Shown: positions 9,235 to 18,085 of the stretch, one piece after another
How the letters are laid out: each line of letters starts with the position of its first letter
How positions within the stretch are numbered: the first letter of the stretch is position 1
Assembly (NCBI GenBank): GCA_029953615.1
Contig: CP124529.1
Coordinates: 2,570,998-2,634,997 of the forward strand
Source of the DNA: Pseudomonas putida
GTDB lineage: Bacteria; Pseudomonadota; Gammaproteobacteria; Pseudomonadales; Pseudomonadaceae
Reading direction: 5' to 3'
DNA: 64,000 nucleotides
Notes under the pieces: model-generated
Told to the model about the DNA's origin: nothing
What the model saw: only the letters and a program-made list of their open reading frames with translations
The model's database searches: none
Translations under genes and position numbers: made by a program

Positions 9235-10035
9235 TCAGCCCTCCCAACCGGCCTGGTAGAGCTTGCCGTGGGCTTTGTCCAGGGCTGCGCGCACCACTGG
9301 CGAGTGCTGGTAGATGTCGACGAACCTGGCCAGGCGCGGGTCGTCCTTGCTTTGCGGGCGAATGACGAACTGGATCACGTATTCCTTGTTCTCCAGGCCG
9401 TCGAACAGCAGTGCGGAGCCGGCGTCGAAGCTGTTGGCCAGGCGGATGTAGGCCGGGTAGCCCTGCACCAGGTCGGCGTCGTCATAAGCACGTACCAGTT
9501 GCACGGCCTCGACCTGAAGAATCTTCAGTTTTTTCGGGTTGGCGACGATGTCGTCTTCGGTGGCCTTGTAGCCGACCCCCGGCTTGAGGGTGATCAGCCC
9601 GGCCTTGGCCAGCAACTGCAGGCCACGGCCGCTGTTGATCGGGTCGTTGGCGATGGCCACGCTGGCGCCTTCAGGCAGGTCGGCGAAGCGCTTGTACTTC
9701 TTCGAGTACAGGCCGACGTTGTTGATGATGCCGGGGGCGTAGGGCACCAGGTTGAAACCCGCAGCCGCCTTGGCGTTTTCCAGGAACGGGATGTGCTGGA
9801 AATAGTTCACGTCGATGTCGCCGCTGTTGAGGCTGACATTCGGCGCGATCCAGTCGCTGAACTCGACCAGCTTCACCTCCAGGCCTTGCTTGTGCGCTTC
9901 TTCCACTGCGGCTTCCAGCGGGATGGCAAAGGCGGCGGTGGTGCCGATCTTCAGGGGTTCGGCAGCCAGCGCGCTGGCGGACAGGCCGAGGGTGAGGGCA
10001 ATGGCCGCGACGGGCCGGAACAGTTTATCAAGCAT
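9235..10035 (-). CDS. metQ: Methionine-type ABC transporter substrate-binding protein
   Basis: A 266-residue NlpA/MetQ-family binding protein with an N-terminal signal sequence (ASALA then AEPLKIG). No lipobox cysteine is seen, so it is probably a soluble periplasmic protein rather than the lipoprotein found in E. coli. The core has typical family motifs such as [16 protein letters not shown] and [12 protein letters not shown]. It captures D/L-methionine or another sulfur compound and delivers it to MetNI. Its start overlaps the stop of the monooxygenase gene by eight bases, so it is co-translated with that enzyme, suggesting import and oxidation of the same substrate class. Confidence 0.92.
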   Translation of the reverse strand: MLDKLFRPVAAIALTLGLSASALAAEPLKIGTTAAFAIPLEAAVEEAHKQGLEVKLVEFSDWIAPNVSLNSGDIDVNYFQHIPFLENAKAAAGFNLVPYAPGIINNVGLYSKKYKRFADLPEGASVAIANDPINSGRGLQLLAKAGLITLKPGVGYKATEDDIVANPKKLKILQVEAVQLVRAYDDADLVQGYPAYIRLANSFDAGSALLFDGLENKEYVIQFVIRPQSKDDPRLARFVDIYQHSPVVRAALDKAHGKLYQAGWEG

Positions 10036-11419
10036 GGTGCAGAGCTCCAGTCGGGACAGGGTCAGAGGTAAAGCGGTAAGCCGAGCCAGGGTGGTCGGCG
10101 GGCAAATGCGGGTGGTTGGCCTGGAACAGTTTTTCGCGCAGGGTGCCTTTGGCGTAGGCGGTCTTGTAGCGGCCTCGCTGTTGCAACTGCGGGATGACCA
10201 GGTCGATGAAGTCCTCGAAGCTTTCCGGGGTTACGGTGCGGGTCAGGTTGAAGCCGTCCAGGCCGGTTTCATCGATCCAGGCGATCAACTGCTCGGCCAC
10301 CTGCTCGGGCGCGCCGACCAGGGTCACGTAACGGCCACCCAGCGCGTGCTGCTGCAGCAGGCGCCGACGGGTCCAGGCGTTGTCCTGCAACTGGCGTGTG
10401 GCGGACTGGATGGCGTTGCCCTGGCTGAAGGCAATCGGCTCGTCCAGGGCGTAGGCGGCGAAGTCGATGCCGGTGGACGCGGCGAAGTGCGCGACCCCGG
10501 CCTCGGCGCTGGCATGGCGCAGGTACTCGGCATGCTTGGCCTGGGCCTGCTGCTCGGTGGCGGCGACGATCACCGTGATGCCCATGAACACCTTGACCGC
10601 CTGCGGGTTGCGGCCGGCGGCCTGGGCGGCGGCGCGCACCTTGTCCACCTGGGCGCGAGTGGCGGCCTTGTCCTGGCCACTGATGAACACGCATTCGGCA
10701 TGGTTGCCGGCGAAGGCCAGGCCACGCGGCGAGCTGCCGGCCTGGAACAGCACCGGGGTACGCTGCGGCGAAGGTTCGCACAGGTGGTAGCCGTCGACCT
10801 TGTAGAACTCGCCCTGATGCCGGACTTTGCGCACCTTTTCGGGCCTGGCATAGACGCGCTGCTGGCGGTCGGCGACCACGGCATCGTCGGCCCAGCTGCC
10901 TTCCAGAAGTTTGTACAGCACCTGCAGGTACTCGTCGGCCTGGTCGTAGCGGCGGTCATGCTCGGGTTGCTGCGCCAGGCCCATGGCCCGGGCGGCGCTG
11001 TCGAGGTAGCCGGTGACGATGTTCCAGCCAACCCGGCCATTGCTCAGGTGGTCCAGGGTGGAAAGGCGCCGGGCGAACAGGTACGGCGCTTCGTAGGTGA
11101 GGTTGGCGGTAAGGCCGAAGCCCAGGTGGCGGGTAACGGCGGCCATGGCCGAGACCAGCAGCAGCGGGTCGTTTACCGGCAGCTGGATCGACTCCTTGAG
11201 GGTAACGTCCAGCGACTGACCGTAGATGTCGTAGGTGCCGACGATGTCGGCGATGAACAGCCCGTCGAACAGGCCGCGCTCCAGCAGGCGCGCCAGGCTG
11301 GTCCAGTAGTCCAGGGTCTTGTACTGGGTCGAGGTGTCCCGTGGGTGGGTCCACAGGCCGTGGTTGATGTGCCCGATGCAGTTCATGTTGAAGGCATTGA
11401 GCAGGATCTGCCTGGCCAT
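10028..11419 (-). CDS. NtaA/SnaA/DszA-family FMN-dependent monooxygenase
   Basis: A 463-residue luciferase-fold (LLM class) flavin monooxygenase related to nitrilotriacetate monooxygenase NtaA and dibenzothiophene-sulfone monooxygenase DszA. Features include GHINHGLWTHPRD near the N-terminus and GWNIVTGY. These enzymes use FMNH2 from a separate reductase to oxygenate a substrate and break a C-N or C-S bond. ATG 11419 shares one base with the stop of the upstream SfnB-like gene. The setting between SfnB-like oxidoreductases and a MetNIQ importer makes desulfurisation of an organosulfur compound the likely role; the substrate is unknown. No flavin reductase is encoded in this operon, although ssuE lies 15 kb away. 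Confidence 0.88.
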   Translation of the reverse strand: MARQILLNAFNMNCIGHINHGLWTHPRDTSTQYKTLDYWTSLARLLERGLFDGLFIADIVGTYDIYGQSLDVTLKESIQLPVNDPLLLVSAMAAVTRHLGFGLTANLTYEAPYLFARRLSTLDHLSNGRVGWNIVTGYLDSAARAMGLAQQPEHDRRYDQADEYLQVLYKLLEGSWADDAVVADRQQRVYARPEKVRKVRHQGEFYKVDGYHLCEPSPQRTPVLFQAGSSPRGLAFAGNHAECVFISGQDKAATRAQVDKVRAAAQAAGRNPQAVKVFMGITVIVAATEQQAQAKHAEYLRHASAEAGVAHFAASTGIDFAAYALDEPIAFSQGNAIQSATRQLQDNAWTRRRLLQQHALGGRYVTLVGAPEQVAEQLIAWIDETGLDGFNLTRTVTPESFEDFIDLVIPQLQQRGRYKTAYAKGTLREKLFQANHPHLPADHPGSAYRFTSDPVPTGALHHA

Positions 11420-12600
11420 CAGATGGTCCCCCGGCGTGGTGGGTTGGCATCGTTGAGGTAGTAGTTGCCGATGGCGTGGTATTTCCAGCGCACCGGGTCG
11501 TGCAGGGTGTGCACGCGGGCGTTGCGCCAGTGGCGGTCGAGGTTGTGTTCGGCCAGGGTGGCCTGGCTACCGCCCAGTTCGAACAGCGTGGTGCCGGCTG
11601 CGAGGGCAATCTCGGTACTGATGGCGCGGGCCTCGGCCACCGCGATGGATGCGGCGGCCACGTTGTCGGCAGTGCTGTCGTCGCGGGCGCGGTCCAGGTA
11701 TTCGCCGGCACGCTCCAGCAAGGCTTCGGCGGCGTGCAGGCGGATTGCCAGGTGGCCGAAGCTCTTCAGCGTCAGCGGGTCATCGCTGGCCTTGTCCAGG
11801 CCGGAGTCGACCCAGGGGCGGCTGCGGGTACGCACGAAATGCAGGGCGTCTTCGTATGCGGCGCGGGCGATGCCTGTGTCGATGGCAGCATGAAGGATCT
11901 GCGCCAGCGGGCCGACCGGGGTGGGGCGCTCGAAGGCACTCTGGAAGGGCACCACGTCGGCAGCGCTGACGTATACGTTGTCGAACACCACCGAGCCGCT
12001 GCCGGTGGTGCGCTGGCCGAAGCCGCTCCAGTCGTCGATCACCTGCAGGCCCTGGCTGTCGGCCGGAACGAAGGCCAGGTGCTGCACGCCATGCTCATCG
12101 ACCACCGAGGTGGGAATGCGCTGGGCGTAGATGGCGCCAGTAGCGTAGAACTTGCGGCCATCGATGCGAAACCCGTCGCCGTCGCGGCTCAGGCGGGTGG
12201 TGCGCTCGTTGGCGGTCTTGGTGCCCAGTTCGGCCAGGGCGTTGCCGAAGCGCTTGCCCGCCAGTACTTCGGCGTACAGGCGTTGTTGCTGTTCGGGCGT
12301 GCCGTTTACCCGCAGCACTTCCAGTGCGTAAAAATGGTTTTGCGGGATTTGCCCGAGCGAGCCGTCGGCCTGGGCGATCCGGGCGATGACCTTGGCCAGG
12401 GTGACGTTGGACACGCCGGCACCGCCGAACGCCTTGGGCACGCTGATGGCCCACAGGCCGGAGCGGGTGAACAGCTCGAGCTCGGCGTGCGGCAGGTGGC
12501 GCTCGCGGTCGCGCAGGGCGCTGTCGCGGCGTAGCTGTTGGGCGATGTCTTCGGCGACGTTCAGCGCTTCGGTGTCGCTGGTGATGATGTTTGTAGTCAT
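11419..12600 (-). CDS. SfnB-family sulfur acquisition oxidoreductase, copy 1
   Basis: A 393-residue flavoprotein of the acyl-CoA dehydrogenase/DszC superfamily, close to SfnB proteins tied to growth on sulfones and other organosulfur compounds. The C-terminus carries DRHWRNARVHTLHDPVRWKY, also present in the next gene upstream. ATG 12600 (MTTNIITS) was chosen because the upstream extension runs into the REP repeat. It probably uses reduced flavin and O2 to oxidise sulfur substrates with the downstream DszA-like monooxygenase, overlapped by one base. Confidence 0.86.
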   Translation of the reverse strand: MTTNIITSDTEALNVAEDIAQQLRRDSALRDRERHLPHAELELFTRSGLWAISVPKAFGGAGVSNVTLAKVIARIAQADGSLGQIPQNHFYALEVLRVNGTPEQQQRLYAEVLAGKRFGNALAELGTKTANERTTRLSRDGDGFRIDGRKFYATGAIYAQRIPTSVVDEHGVQHLAFVPADSQGLQVIDDWSGFGQRTTGSGSVVFDNVYVSAADVVPFQSAFERPTPVGPLAQILHAAIDTGIARAAYEDALHFVRTRSRPWVDSGLDKASDDPLTLKSFGHLAIRLHAAEALLERAGEYLDRARDDSTADNVAAASIAVAEARAISTEIALAAGTTLFELGGSQATLAEHNLDRHWRNARVHTLHDPVRWKYHAIGNYYLNDANPPRRGTI

Positions 12601-12610
12601 GTTGTTCTCC

Positions 12611-12729
12611 GGGGCCCTGGGGGCCGCTTCGCGCCCCATCGCGACACAAGGCCGCTCCTACAGTAGGTACGCGATCCCTTGTAGGAGCGGCCTTGTGTCG
12701 CGATGGGCTGCAAAGCAGCCCCCAGGGCC
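12611..12729. repeat. REP pair, family A
   Basis: Facing copies of CGCGACACAAGGCCGCTCCTACA around a short loop, bounded by GGGGCC palindromes. It separates two same-strand SfnB-like genes and could lower expression of the downstream genes or stabilise the upstream message. Confidence 0.9.
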
Positions 12730-12735
12730 TTTGAA

Positions 12736-13977
12736 TCAGATCCAGGAATGCCGCGCGGGCAAGGTGCCGTTCAGGTAGTACGCGCCAACCGCGTGATACT
12801 TCCAGCGCACCGGGTCGTGCAGGGTGTGCACCCGGGCATTGCGCCAGTGGCGGTCGAGGTTGAACTCGGCAAGGGTGGCGCGGCTGCCAGCCAGCTCGAA
12901 CAGCTTTTCGCTGGCCTGCAGGGCAATCTCCGTAGTCAGCACCTTGGCCTCGGCCACCGCGATCGACGCCCGTGCTGCGCTGGCGGCATCCACCGGTGCG
13001 GCATTGACCTCGTCGAGCACCCGCGCGGCCTTGCGCAGCAGGGCTTCGGCGGCGTGCAGTTCGAGCTTCAGGCGGCCGATGTCGGCGATTACATAAGGGT
13101 CGTCGCTGGCGCGATCGACCTTGGCCTCGATCCATGGCCGGGCCTTTTCGCGCACGAAGCTGATGGCGTCTTCGATCGCCGCCTCGGCAATGCCGGCATC
13201 GATCGCCGCCTGGATCAGCTGCGAAGCCGCGCCCTGGATGTTGGGAATGTCGCGCTGGCGCCAGTTGTCGATCACCAGGTCGGCATCCACCGGAACCTGG
13301 TCGAGCAGCACGGTGCCGCTGGCAGTGGTGCGCTGGCCGAACCCGGACCAGTCATCGACGATGCGCAGCCCCGGGCTGCCTCGGCGTACGAAAGCCAGGC
13401 GCTGGCGACCTTCGTCGTCCAGTGCCTTGACCGCCACCCAGTGGGCGAACAGGGCGCCGGTGGAATAGAACTTCTCGCCGCTGATGCGATAGCTGTCGCC
13501 GACGCGGGTGATTCTGGCCTTGAGGGTGAGGGTGTCCTTGGTTCCGCGCTCCGGGCCGGCATTGCCGATGCGCCAGCCGTCGAGCACGCTGCGGAAGATC
13601 ACCGCCTGCTGTGCCTCTGTGGCGGTCAGGCGCAGCAGTTGCAGCATGCCGAACTGGTTCTGCGGGATCTGCCCCAGGGCCGGGTCGGCAGCGCTGATCA
13701 GGCGAAATACTTCGGCTACGGTCTCGAACGAAACATCGGGGCCGCCATGGGCCTTGGGAACGCTGATGCTGCCCAGGCCGCTGCGGGTGAACAGTTCGAT
13801 CTCGGCCCATGGCAGCTTGCGTTGCTGGTCGCGGCGGGCGGCCTGCTCGCGGGCGACCTCGGCCACTTCGCGGGCCGCTTGCAGGGCTTCGGCGTCGTTG
13901 CGCAGTACCTTGGCCGGCAGCAGCAAGGGCGAGCTGTCGAGATCGCTGTGGAATTGAGTATTGGGTTGGCTGGACAT
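12736..13977 (-). CDS. SfnB-family sulfur acquisition oxidoreductase, copy 2
   Basis: A 413-residue paralogue of the neighbouring SfnB-like protein, sharing QIPQNQF/QIPQNHF, DDWSGFGQRTT and the HWRNARVHTLHDPVRWKYHA C-terminal stretch. It belongs to the acyl-CoA dehydrogenase-like flavin monooxygenase group (DszC/SfnB). It is the first gene of a minus-strand run of six (this gene, copy 1, the DszA-like gene, metQ, metN, metI). The two copies have diverged clearly, so they may have different substrates. The promoter should lie in the AT-rich gap 13978-14190. Confidence 0.86.
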   Translation of the reverse strand: MSSQPNTQFHSDLDSSPLLLPAKVLRNDAEALQAAREVAEVAREQAARRDQQRKLPWAEIELFTRSGLGSISVPKAHGGPDVSFETVAEVFRLISAADPALGQIPQNQFGMLQLLRLTATEAQQAVIFRSVLDGWRIGNAGPERGTKDTLTLKARITRVGDSYRISGEKFYSTGALFAHWVAVKALDDEGRQRLAFVRRGSPGLRIVDDWSGFGQRTTASGTVLLDQVPVDADLVIDNWRQRDIPNIQGAASQLIQAAIDAGIAEAAIEDAISFVREKARPWIEAKVDRASDDPYVIADIGRLKLELHAAEALLRKAARVLDEVNAAPVDAASAARASIAVAEAKVLTTEIALQASEKLFELAGSRATLAEFNLDRHWRNARVHTLHDPVRWKYHAVGAYYLNGTLPARHSWI

Positions 13978-14195
13978 CAGTACCGCTCCTTGGCTGCACT
14001 CAATGCCCTGGCGTTACGCACTGGGGTGATTGTGATCCTGACCATTCCTGACCTCACAAAAAAGTAGTGCCGCTACAGCTGATCGCGACAGATATGTGCT
14101 GGTCCGGTGGTCCGGTTTATATACCCTAATGCTTTATAAAAAGTTTATGAACTAACTCTTTGGAATATCTATAGAAGGAGGATTTTGCTGTGGAT
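13978..14195. other. Intergenic region, AT-rich candidate promoter
   Basis: No gene is supported here. 14110-14180 is strikingly AT-rich for this genome (TTTATATACCC, CTTTATAAAAAG, AATATCTATAG), the kind of tract expected for a CysB-dependent sulfur promoter serving the SfnB-monooxygenase-metNIQ operon. A strong plus-strand Shine-Dalgarno-like GAAGGAGG (14174-14181) stands before GTG 14190, but the frame there runs through a REP and antisense to tcyN. Confidence 0.35.
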
Positions 14196-14302
14196 GTACT
14201 GGCCCTATCGCCGGCAAGCCAGCTCCCACAGGTACCCCACAGTATTCAAGACCTGTGGAGTACCTGTGGGAGCTGGCTTGCCGGCGATAGGGCCAGTGCA
14301 GG
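14196..14302. repeat. REP pair, family B
   Basis: A long near-perfect inverted repeat: arms containing TACTGGCCCTATCGCCGGCA and its complement, about 36 bases each. It lies just downstream of tcyN and probably forms its 3' end structure. Confidence 0.9.
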
Positions 14303-14303
14303 T

Positions 14304-15068
14304 TTATTCGGAGGCAGCAGTCCCCAGGAACTTGCGCAGGAACTGCCGGGTACGCTCTTCCTTTGGCGCTGCAAACAGCGCCTTGGCCTCGCCCTGTTCC
14401 ACGATCACGCCCTTGTCGAAGAAGATCACCCGGTTCGCCACGTCGCGGGCAAAGCTCATCTCGTGGGTAACGATGATCATGGTGCGCTTTTCCTCGGCCA
14501 GGCCGCGGATGGTCGCCAGCACTTCACCCACCAGTTCGGGGTCCAGCGCCGAAGTCGGCTCGTCGAACAGGATTACCTCCGGCTCCATGGCCAGGGCGCG
14601 GGCGATGGCCACCCGTTGCTGCTGGCCACCGGACAGGCGCCGCGGGTAGGCGTCTTCCTTGCCCGCCAGGCCGACCTTGGCCAGCAGGCGCCGGCCCAGT
14701 TCGATGGCCTGCTCGCGGGGCGTCTTCTTGACGATCACTGGCCCCTCGATCACGTTTTCCAGGGCAGTGCGGTGAGGGAACAGGTTGAAGTTCTGAAACA
14801 CGAACCCGGCCTGCTGGCGCAAACGGCGGATCGCACTTTGCTGTCCACCCAGCGGGCGGTTGGCATCGATGCTGATATCGCCAATCTGTATCTGCCCGGC
14901 ATCGGGTGTTTCCAGCAGGTTGAGGCAACGCAGGAAGGTGGTCTTGCCCGAGCCGCTGGGGCCGATGATGGCCACCACTTCGCCGGGCTGCACGGTCAGG
15001 TCGATACCGTTGAGCACGGTCTGGCCCTTGAACCGCTTGGTCAGGCCTTTGACTTCAATCATGCTCAA
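14304..15068 (-). CDS. tcyN: L-cystine ABC transporter ATP-binding protein
   Basis: A 254-residue polar amino acid-type ATPase with Walker [10 protein letters not shown], signature LSGGQQQR and Walker B VILFDEPTSALDPE. With TcyL and TcyJ it imports L-cystine, a direct sulfur source. The start overlaps the tcyL stop by four bases (ATGA), so the three genes are one coupled operon, tcyJ-tcyL-tcyN. Cystine specificity is inferred from the relatedness of TcyJ and the sulfur-related neighbourhood. Confidence 0.93.
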   Translation of the reverse strand: MSMIEVKGLTKRFKGQTVLNGIDLTVQPGEVVAIIGPSGSGKTTFLRCLNLLETPDAGQIQIGDISIDANRPLGGQQSAIRRLRQQAGFVFQNFNLFPHRTALENVIEGPVIVKKTPREQAIELGRRLLAKVGLAGKEDAYPRRLSGGQQQRVAIARALAMEPEVILFDEPTSALDPELVGEVLATIRGLAEEKRTMIIVTHEMSFARDVANRVIFFDKGVIVEQGEAKALFAAPKEERTRQFLRKFLGTAASE

Positions 15069-15733
15069 TGCTCCTGGTCATGCTGGTTGACTCGCGCTTC
15101 CATGCGGTTCTGGAAGTGCGCGAGGATGCTGCACAGCACCCAGTAGATGACCGCCACCGCCACGTACATGGTGAACACTTCGAAGGTGCGCGCGGTAATC
15201 AGCTGGGCCTGGCGGAACAGTTCCGGCACCTGGATGGTCGCCGCCAGGGCGGTGTCCTTGACCAGCGAAATGAAGCTGTTGCCCAACGGCGGCAGTGCGG
15301 TGCGCAAGGCCTGGGGCAGGATCGCCCGGCGCATGGCCTGGACTCGGGTCATGCCGATACTGGCCGCGGCTTCCCACTGGCCACGGTCGATCGAGGAAAT
15401 CGCCGCGCGCAGGATTTCGCAGATGTAGGCGGCCATGTTCAGCGACAGGCCGATCAGCGACGCCGGGATCGGGTCGAGCTCGATGCCGATCTGCGGCATG
15501 CCGAAGTAGATGACGAACAGCTGCACCAGCAGCGGCGTGCCGCGGAAGAACGACACGTAGACCCGGGCCAGCCAGTTCAGCGGCAGGATCTTCGACAGCC
15601 GCATCAACGCCAGGGCAAAGCCCAGCAGCAGGCCGAAGAACATGCCGCCAACACTGAGCAGCACTGTATAACCCGCGCCTTTCAGCAGGAAGGGCGCGGA
15701 GTCGACAACGAGTTGCAGGCTTTCAGCGATCAT
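15065..15733 (-). CDS. tcyL: L-cystine ABC transporter permease
   Basis: A 222-residue HisM-type permease with an N-terminal GAGYTVLLSVGGM helix, further membrane segments and the EAA-like loop QWEAAASIGMTRVQAMRRAI. It forms the inner-membrane channel of the cystine importer. It overlaps tcyJ by four bases at its start and tcyN by four at its end. Confidence 0.92.
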   Translation of the reverse strand: MIAESLQLVVDSAPFLLKGAGYTVLLSVGGMFFGLLLGFALALMRLSKILPLNWLARVYVSFFRGTPLLVQLFVIYFGMPQIGIELDPIPASLIGLSLNMAAYICEILRAAISSIDRGQWEAAASIGMTRVQAMRRAILPQALRTALPPLGNSFISLVKDTALAATIQVPELFRQAQLITARTFEVFTMYVAVAVIYWVLCSILAHFQNRMEARVNQHDQEH

Positions 15734-16524
15734 TTGGTGACATCGGCACCGAAGTATTTCTCGGACAGCTTGGCCAGCGTGCCGTCAGCCTTGAGCTTGT
15801 CCAGTGCCTTGTTGATTGCCGCCAGCAGTTCCGGCTCGCCCTTGCGCAGGGCCACGCCGCTTTCCAGGCGCGAGAAGGCATCGCCGGCCAGCTCGGTGTC
15901 CTTGGCTTTCTGTGCGTATTCCAGCGCAGCCAGGCGGTCGATCAGGATAGCGTCGATGCGGCCATTACGCAGGTCGGCGAACTTGCTCGGGTCGTCCTCA
16001 TAGGTACGCACATCGGCTTGCGGCACGTCCTGCTTGACCCATTGCTCGTAGTTGGTACCCAGGCCTACACCAACCTTCTTGCCGGCCAGGTCGGCAGCCT
16101 TGTGGATGTTCAGCTGCTCGGCCTTCTTCTTCAGGATCAGTGCCTGGATGCCGGAGATGGTGTAAGGCTCGGAGAAGTCATACTTCTTCTTGCGCTCTTC
16201 GGAAATGGTTACCTGGTTGATCACTACGTCCAGGCGTTTGGACTCCAGTGCGGCGAGGATGCCGTCCCACTTGGTCGGCTGCACCTTGGCCTTGACCCCC
16301 AGCTCCTTGGCCAGCAGTTCGGACAGCTCCACTTCGAAGCCGGTCAGCTTGCCGTTTTCGTCCTGGAAGCTGAACGGTGGGTAGGTGCCTTCGAGACCGA
16401 CGTTGATCACGCCTTTTTCCTGGATGGTCTTCAGCTGCTCGCCGGCGAAGGCCTGGCTGAGCAGGCCGGCACCCAGCAGGAGTGCCAGGCTGGCATTGAG
16501 TAGCGGTTTGGCGAATTTCGACAT
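15730..16524 (-). CDS. tcyJ: Periplasmic L-cystine-binding protein
   Basis: A 264-residue family-3 solute-binding protein (FliY/TcyJ type). The signal peptide is hydrophobic and ends QAFA before GEQLKTI. Core motifs include VGLEGTYPPFSFQDENGKLTGFEV (shown here in part) and SEPYTISGIQAL. It captures cystine for TcyLN. It is the first gene of the operon, with its promoter in the 391-base gap shared with the divergent serine acetyltransferase gene, whose product makes O-acetylserine, the other cysteine precursor. Confidence 0.92.
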   Translation of the reverse strand: MSKFAKPLLNASLALLLGAGLLSQAFAGEQLKTIQEKGVINVGLEGTYPPFSFQDENGKLTGFEVELSELLAKELGVKAKVQPTKWDGILAALESKRLDVVINQVTISEERKKKYDFSEPYTISGIQALILKKKAEQLNIHKAADLAGKKVGVGLGTNYEQWVKQDVPQADVRTYEDDPSKFADLRNGRIDAILIDRLAALEYAQKAKDTELAGDAFSRLESGVALRKGEPELLAAINKALDKLKADGTLAKLSEKYFGADVTK

Positions 16525-16769
16525 GGCAGAGCCCCGCGCTTGTTGTGGAAGTAGTGGGTGGCGACTATAGATTCGGCTGCTTAGGCCAGGAAATACTAAA
16601 AAATTATTTTGTTATTCCCTTTTATGTTCTTGCCAGTTGCAGACTGCATTGAGGGTAGGCGAGGTTGCCTGCTCCGTCATCGCGGCTTATGCCTGACTTA
16701 GCGCAGGATGGAATAAAGCGTTGTTTTTTCCAAGAGACGGATTTGCCGTAGAGTGGATTGCATGTAGGC
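16525..16769. promoter_or_regulatory. tcyJ / serine acetyltransferase divergent promoter region
   Basis: For tcyJ (minus strand) a TATAGT -10 box lies at 16564-16569 with a poor -35, as expected for an activator-dependent promoter. Just upstream is an imperfect inverted repeat, GGAAATAC (16589-16596) with GTTATTCC (16611-16618), around an AT-only core. This is a plausible CysB site, by inference only. The remainder up to the REP shows nothing further. Confidence 0.4.
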
Positions 16770-16876
16770 AGGTCCGGCCCTTTCGCGGGCTCGCCCGCTC
16801 CCACAGGTATTGCACAGGGCTTGAAATGTGTGCGGTCCCTGTGGGAGCGGGCGAGCCCGCGAAGAGGCCGGCCCTG
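16770..16876. repeat. REP pair, family C (CGCGGGCTCGCCCGCTCCCACA type)
   Basis: Facing copies of TTCGCGGGCTCGCCCGCTCC with GGCCGG flanks, between the tcyJ promoter and the serine acetyltransferase start, an unusual 5' position for a REP. Confidence 0.9.
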
Positions 16877-16915
16877 CCGATAAAAAAAGTTGGCCTCTTC
16901 AGGCAGGAGAAAACC

Positions 16916-17848
16916 GTGAGCGAACAACCTTCATCCGGGCACTGGCAGTTGCAGAGCATCGTCACCGGCCTGCGCGGCGCCCGTGAACAATGGCGCACCC
17001 GCAACGGCCGCAGCATTGGCGAGCAGGGCGGGCGTGAGCTGCCATCGCGCGAGGCGATGCGGCAGATTCTGGAACAACTGTGCGGCGCACTTTTCCCGAT
17101 GCGCCTTGGCCCGGTCGACCTGCGCGAAGAAAGCGAAGACTTCTACGTCGGGCATACCCTGGATGCCGCGCTGACCGCCTTGCTGGCCCAGGCCCGCCTG
17201 GAGCTGCGCTACGCCGCGCGGCATAGCAAGGGTGAGCTGGCCGGTGTCGATGCCCATGCGCTGAGCCTGGTACAGGGCTTCGCCGCGGCCTTGCCGGGCC
17301 TGCGCGTGCTGCTCGACACCGACGTGCTGGCCGCCTACCACGGAGACCCGGCGGCGCGCAGCGTCGATGAAGTGCTGCTGTGCTATCCGGGCATCCTGGC
17401 AATCATCCATCACCGCCTGGCGCACCACCTGTACCAGGCCGGCCTGCCGTTGCTGGCGCGGATCAGTTCGGAGCTGGCGCATTCGGCCACGGGGATCGAC
17501 ATTCACCCCGGTGCGCAAATCGGCCCGAGCTTCTTCATCGACCACGGTACCGGCGTGGTGATCGGCGAAACTGCGATCATCGGTGAGCGTGTGCGCATCT
17601 ACCAGGCGGTGACCCTGGGCGCCAAGCGCTTCCCCAGCGATGAATCGGGCACCTTGCACAAGGGCCTGCCACGCCACCCGATCGTCGAGGACGATGTGGT
17701 GATCTATGCCGGGGCCACGGTGCTGGGGCGGATCACCATCGGCAAAGGCTCGACCATTGGCGGCAATGTGTGGCTGACCCGCAGTGTGCCGGCTGACAGC
17801 AACATCACCCAGGCCAACTTGCAGCTGGATTGCCAGGACAAGAACTGA
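16916..17848 (+). CDS. Serine O-acetyltransferase (EpsC/CysE type)
   Basis: A 310-residue protein with a helical N-terminal half and a C-terminal left-handed hexapeptide-repeat beta helix (about 185-300, e.g. IDIHPGAQIGPSFFIDHGTG). The DIHPGA and FIDHGTGVVIGE motifs match the serine acetyltransferase active site. The enzyme makes O-acetylserine from serine and acetyl-CoA, the acceptor for sulfide in cysteine synthesis. The start is GTG 16916 with CAGGAGA at 16904-16910; upstream in-frame sequence lies in a REP. It resembles the longer EpsC form rather than E. coli CysE (273 residues). The sulfur-gene context suggests a role under sulfate limitation. Confidence 0.9.
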   Translation: MSEQPSSGHWQLQSIVTGLRGAREQWRTRNGRSIGEQGGRELPSREAMRQILEQLCGALFPMRLGPVDLREESEDFYVGHTLDAALTALLAQARLELRYAARHSKGELAGVDAHALSLVQGFAAALPGLRVLLDTDVLAAYHGDPAARSVDEVLLCYPGILAIIHHRLAHHLYQAGLPLLARISSELAHSATGIDIHPGAQIGPSFFIDHGTGVVIGETAIIGERVRIYQAVTLGAKRFPSDESGTLHKGLPRHPIVEDDVVIYAGATVLGRITIGKGSTIGGNVWLTRSVPADSNITQANLQLDCQDKN

Positions 17849-17861
17849 TCTGGCAATTCCT

Positions 17862-17974
17862 TGGCCTGTACCGGCCTCTTCGCGGGCTTGCCCGCTCCCA
17901 CAAGGACCGCACAAATATTGAATCTTGTGCATTACCTGTGGGAGCGGGCAAGCCCGCGAAGAGGTCAGTGCAGG
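17862..17974. repeat. REP pair, family C
   Basis: Facing CTTCGCGGGCTTGCCCGCTC copies 14 bases after the serine acetyltransferase stop. Confidence 0.9.
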
Positions 17975-18025
17975 AGGGCACCAATCAGCGCTCCGATTCG
18001 CATTGAAATCCGATCCATGTTTAAC

Positions 18026-18041
18026 TTGAACGCTTGTTCAA
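18026..18041. promoter_or_regulatory. BetI-like palindrome upstream of the BCCT transporter
   Basis: A perfect inverted repeat TTGAAC-GCTT-GTTCAA lies 98 bases before the BCCT start codon. It resembles the TTGAAC/GTTCAA half-sites recalled for the choline-responsive TetR-family repressor BetI; in front of a choline/betaine-type transporter that is the obvious candidate. No betI gene is in the window. Confidence 0.5.
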
Positions 18042-18085
18042 TGAAAAACGCTGGTCCGCTGCCGGTGTTCAACAGGAGGATTCCT

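Noticed and set aside
14170..14192. Sigma-54 promoter near GAAGGAGGATTTTGCT
   Set aside because: The GG and GC doublets are eight rather than ten bases apart.
14190..15146. A frame after a strong Shine-Dalgarno at 14174
   Set aside because: It runs through a REP and then antisense to tcyN and the end of tcyL, and its sequence is low-complexity Gln/His/Ala-rich without any domain.
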